64,000 nt of DNA from Neckera pumila (lineage: Eukaryota; Streptophyta; Bryopsida; Hypnales; Neckeraceae): assembly GCA_963969595.1 (NCBI GenBank), contig OZ018410.1, forward strand, positions 30,012,913-30,076,912. Direction: 5' to 3'. A model generated the notes under the pieces. That model did no database searches, was not told the DNA's origin, and was given only the letters and a program-made list of their open reading frames with translations. Of the stretch, positions 60,601-64,000 are shown one piece after another (position 1 is the first letter of the stretch; the number at the start of each line of letters is the position of its first letter). The position numbers were made by a program, and so were the translations under genes.

Positions 60601-62361
60601 GAACGCCACCAAAATCAAAGTAAAAGTAATTTTCTAATTTTTTAATCAATAAATACTTTGAAATTCAATAACTTTTGCACCACCGCTCCAAACGCCACGA
60701 AACCAAGTCGGTGCACCCCTCCTCAGCGAGAGCTTTCCAACGGTACCAAGCACGTGGCCGGGGGATGCACGGTCAGGAAGTTGTCCACGCTACAAACAAA
60801 ACAAAACAAACAAACAAACAAAGCTTTTCTGGAACATCCTTGAAGTTTCAAGGCACTATTCTGACTCCCTTTTATTCACTGATTTATTCTTTTGACTTGC
60901 GCTATAAGCTTTTGACTTGCGCTGTAAGTTGGTATGTGACCCGCAAGCTTTCCTAATCACTCTTTGTTCAAGTGCCGTAAACAAGTTTTTAACAGCACTA
61001 TATTATGCAACAACTTACAGTAAGTTTACATTGCAGATCTACCCGTTTCATTTGGTCTTCTAGTATACCAATTGACTCCAGTCTGATTATCTAATCCAAG
61101 TATGCCTGTACAGATGATTCACCATGTTCCTACCATATCCCTAGCTGCCTTTAACTTTACAAGAGAAGACTGATTGTACTCTTGGTAACAACCACCTAAA
61201 CCATGTCTCATTTTGCCTCCTTCTAATGAAACATCATGTTTGCAAGAAGGAAGTAGGTAGTGTGTCCTACTACACTTGATTGACAATATCGTATTGGTTT
61301 GTAAAGTTTGCAGGTTTAAAAAACACCACTAAGACAACAAGTCCTCCAATCACCAGAGACTCAAAGAGTAATTCTAAATCACTGCAAAGTATAATAAGCC
61401 AACTAAGCATGAAATTTAGAACCAGAGTCAATCCCTTTTGTACTTAGAAGGAATCAACCAATATTTTAGGAGTAAAAGTCGAGTCTTGCAAGCATCAATT
61501 TGGATACTTCAAGAGGTTGTGGACCTCACCTGTGCTCGTCCCAGCAACACAACAAACCAATGTAGCATTAGTGAGGTACAGCAGGTGTCTAAAGTCCACA
61601 AACGCATGCTATAGCTTTCACAAGAAATTAACCAAACACATACAAGCAAGCCATCATTCCAAATGACTACACAGCAAAAAAGACTTGATGAACTGTAGAA
61701 CTTTGAGCACTGTTTCATAAGGAGTCCATTTCCACCAAAACTAAGCCCACCAATGTAACCACACGGCAAGCTCACTTGAGCTGTAGCAACAGTAGTATTC
61801 CACAGCACCGCAATGAGTCGCAAGGAACACAAAAACTAAGTCTCACCAATATGAACAGTGATATGAGGTGACTTAAGTCAGTTGCCATTACAATGGGCCG
61901 GCATACTAGCCCTCCCCTAGCTGTCAATCAGACTGTGCAGCTTTCAGGCAAAGCCGTTAGAGGCAGTTAATCAGCCTCCCATTATAAATTTGCTCTGTAA
62001 TTAGCCTCTCAAATGCTAATAAATTTCAGCCACCTTAGTAAGAGAGACTTAAACTATTACAAGTAAAACCATATTTCCTTGCCATAAGTTTAGTTAGAAC
62101 CATATCTTGATGTCAAATCAATCACTAGATATGGTTAGGTGGTTGGAAATTTGTACTAGTTAGGTGTACATGATTTTTGATGTGTCACCTACTTTTGCAA
62201 AACACATTTTTGGATCCTTTCTTTTAACTAACATGTATAATTGTCAAAGCTACATCAAGGTCATAACCATATTCCATAGATTAACTATGAAATTTTGCTT
62301 TTCAAAGACTTTGTCAAATTTAATTCTTTGCATTTAGCTTAAACTAAAAAATGAAGTCTAG

Positions 62362-62630
62362 AAAACAAACAAACAAACAAACAAACAAACAAACAAACAA
62401 ACAGCCTCATTTAAGGTATTGATTTCATCTGAAGTTATCCAATTTCGTGCAAAAGGATCTGGTATATACCACTGGTATTCAAACCCTTGCTCTAAGCCTA
62501 ATAATTTTCATAGTTGAATTGTATATATTTTTCTTTGTGATACAAGTAGTTTATTAAATCAATCAATACCTTAAATGAGGCTATTTGTTTGTTTGTTTGT
62601 TTGTTTGTTTTGTTTTGTTTTGTTTTGTTT
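62362..62630. repeat. Inner palindrome capped by AAAC/GTTT runs
   Basis: An (AAAC)n run of about 40 bp at 62362-62402 is followed by AGCCTCATTTAAGGTATTGA. The inverse of this block lies at 62564-62583, followed by a (TTTG)n run. The pair lies at the inner edge of the right arm of the foldback element. Confidence 0.8.
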
Positions 62631-62834
62631 TGTTTGTAGCATGGACAACTTCCTGACCGTGCGTCCCCCAGCCGCGTGCTTGGTACTGTCGGAAAGCTCT
62701 CGCCGAGGAGGGGTGCACCAGCTTGGTTTCGTGACGTTTGGAGCGGTGGTGCAAAAGTTATTGAATTTCAAAGTATGTATTGATTAAAAAATTAGAAAAG
62801 TACTTTTACTTTGATTTTGGTGGCGTTCTTGGTA

Positions 62835-62955
62835 CTAGGAGTGGAACCGGGAGTAGAACTGGGAGTAGAATCGGAAGTAGAACCAGGAGTGGAACCGGGA
62901 GTAGAACTGGGAGTAGAATCGGAAGTAGAACCAGGAGTGGAACCGGGAGTAGATG
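62835..62955 (-). repeat. Minisatellite of 12-bp units, right arm, expanded
   Basis: The same 12-bp units as in the left arm, but a 48-bp block of four units is present twice. The right arm is therefore longer than the left, showing a change after the arms became separate. Confidence 0.8.
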
Positions 62956-62988
62956 AAAATTGGGCCAATGGCACAGGGTCACACTAGT

Positions 62989-64000
62989 AAGTCCTGAAAT
63001 TTAGTAAAAGGAACATTTACTTTCAATTAATTTAAAATTCAATTGTATATAAAAATATTTTTATTTACATATATAATACATTAAATTTATAAATGATCAA
63101 ATGAAATCATTTAGAATTTAGAATCTTAGAGAATTAAATTTTACAATCTATAATTTTTTAATTTTTTTAATTTACAAGTTATAGTTACAATATTAAAGTT
63201 CACAAACTCATAGATTTATAGATGTCAAAATTTTAATACAATTTGTAATTGGATGCCATTGATAGTAGACAACATTCTTTATAAATAATTAAGGACGTGT
63301 TAAGGTAAAAGAGCTCATTGCGGTCAAAATTAGGAGTTTGCCCTCATGTCATTGCTAAGTTTTTTAATTTTTTTCCACATAAAGACAAGTGTGAGAAACA
63401 GCAAGAACAAGTTGAAATTATATTCTTTTTAGACAAAATATGAATATGTTATTAATTTTTGAAGTGTTCACCTCATCATGGCTCAAAAGAGTTTCTAAAC
63501 TATCCCCAAACTAGCAAAATTTGTATCCATAATGCTCATTATACACATTGAAAGCAATCACAATCATTTATAATGTGGAAGGCCTAAAAAGTCACTTTTG
63601 AGAATGAAATTACACTCAAAAGTTAGATGTTCCTAATGAGGTTACTAATCACTCCAATATTGTCATGTAAGACAATGATTGTGGTCCAAATTTCATTTAT
63701 TGAAAAAAAACATAATGGAGTCATTCCTAAGGTGTCCACCATAGGGTCTTTTGACGACAATGGGTTGTTCTACCTTATTTTGTAGGCTAAAGTCCAATCA
63801 ATATTGTACCTTTTATTGATGACAATTTGGCATTGCTTGCACCACATTTCTTTAGCAAATTACAAATATAGTACTTAGCACTTCCAAGCAACTAATGTCT
63901 AAGCAGCCATTTTTTTTGGTCCTATGCTAAAGGCTATATATAGATTCCAATATAAAGGCTTATTCATGAATAGGACTCAAGTATTGCTACACTCCCTTGC
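62989..64000. other. AT-rich intergenic DNA, no gene seen
   Basis: No recognisable exon, repeat end or RNA gene was found up to the window edge. Confidence 0.4.

Larger units (their letters stand above)
60489..62988. mobile_element. 2.5-kb foldback element with long inverted arms
   Basis: ACTAGTGTGACCCTGTGCC at 60489 is matched in inverted form ending at 62988. The similarity continues inward for about 330 bp in the left arm and 410 bp in the right, ending in AAAC/GTTT runs. The arms include a TTTTTAATCAATA segment and a GTGCACCCCTCCTC segment found in both. The roughly 1.7-kb interior encodes nothing recognisable. Long arms suggest a Mutator-like or Foldback-type non-autonomous element; no convincing target-site duplication was seen. 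Confidence 0.75.

Noticed and set aside
61509..61832. 107-codon minus-strand frame in the foldback interior
   Set aside because: No recognisable domain, no splice sites and cysteine-rich chance composition; it could be decayed cargo but cannot be supported.
62792..62974. Ser-Thr-Pro-Gly repeat protein
   Set aside because: It is the translation of the 12-bp minisatellite in the foldback element; the unit length keeps the frame open.

Overview
This is a nuclear genomic window from a land plant. The genes are broken by short GT-AG introns with AT-rich interiors and encode plant versions of three recognisable proteins: an ENTH-domain epsin, a class I/II aminotransferase and the nuclear-pore scaffold protein NUP85. 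The space between them is packed with plant-type transposon debris: MITE-like foldback elements, SINEs, a LINE tail and a Ty1-copia tail. I cannot name the species; compact introns next to repeat-rich, AT-rich intergenic DNA would fit an early-diverging lineage, but that is a guess. No rRNA, tRNA, CRISPR or prokaryotic operon was seen.

Region 1 (about 1-28.7 kb) is a repeat desert without a gene I can support. It is dominated by a family of roughly 0.55-1.0 kb elements that begin TTAA-CCCCTAAAGG and end CCTTTAGGGG-TTAA. Sixteen copies in the window account for about 13.9 kb. Two copies sit inside other copies, and one of these nests shows directly that the target site is a TTAA that is duplicated, the signature of the piggyBac superfamily. 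Also here are a tRNA-like SINE remnant, the 3' end of a LINE, two SINE-like insertions with perfect 15-bp target-site duplications, several other MITE families, and a 1.9-kb stretch dotted with a degenerate GTC-N5-GTC/GAC word.

Region 2 (about 32-42.3 kb) is genic. The epsin gene (minus strand, 12 exons, 32009-37485) and the aminotransferase gene (plus strand, 10 exons, 38140-42314) are divergent and share a 654-bp intergenic promoter. Epsin would act in clathrin-coated vesicle formation. The aminotransferase is a PLP enzyme of the kynurenine/glutamine/methionine transaminase type. Intron 8 of epsin holds a nearly perfect 740-bp palindromic TTAA element.

Region 3 (about 42.3-49.2 kb) holds inverted repeats, a tandem 158-bp repeat, the RNase H end and 3' LTR of a copia element, and weak small-gene candidates; the best is a two-exon 100-codon frame at 48663-49205.

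Region 4 (49.4-59.1 kb), minus strand, holds a four-exon, 107-residue gene that I do not recognise (49465-51393) and NUP85 (52432-59067, 18 exons, 746 aa), a member of the Nup107-160 Y-complex. Two NUP85 introns start with GC instead of GT.

Region 5 (59.2-64 kb) has a small MITE and a 2.5-kb foldback element with long inverted arms carrying a 12-bp-based minisatellite; the last kilobase has nothing I recognise.

Exon coordinates were worked out by hand from reading-frame continuity, splice sites and remembered family sequence; the total lengths close in frame for all three large genes.
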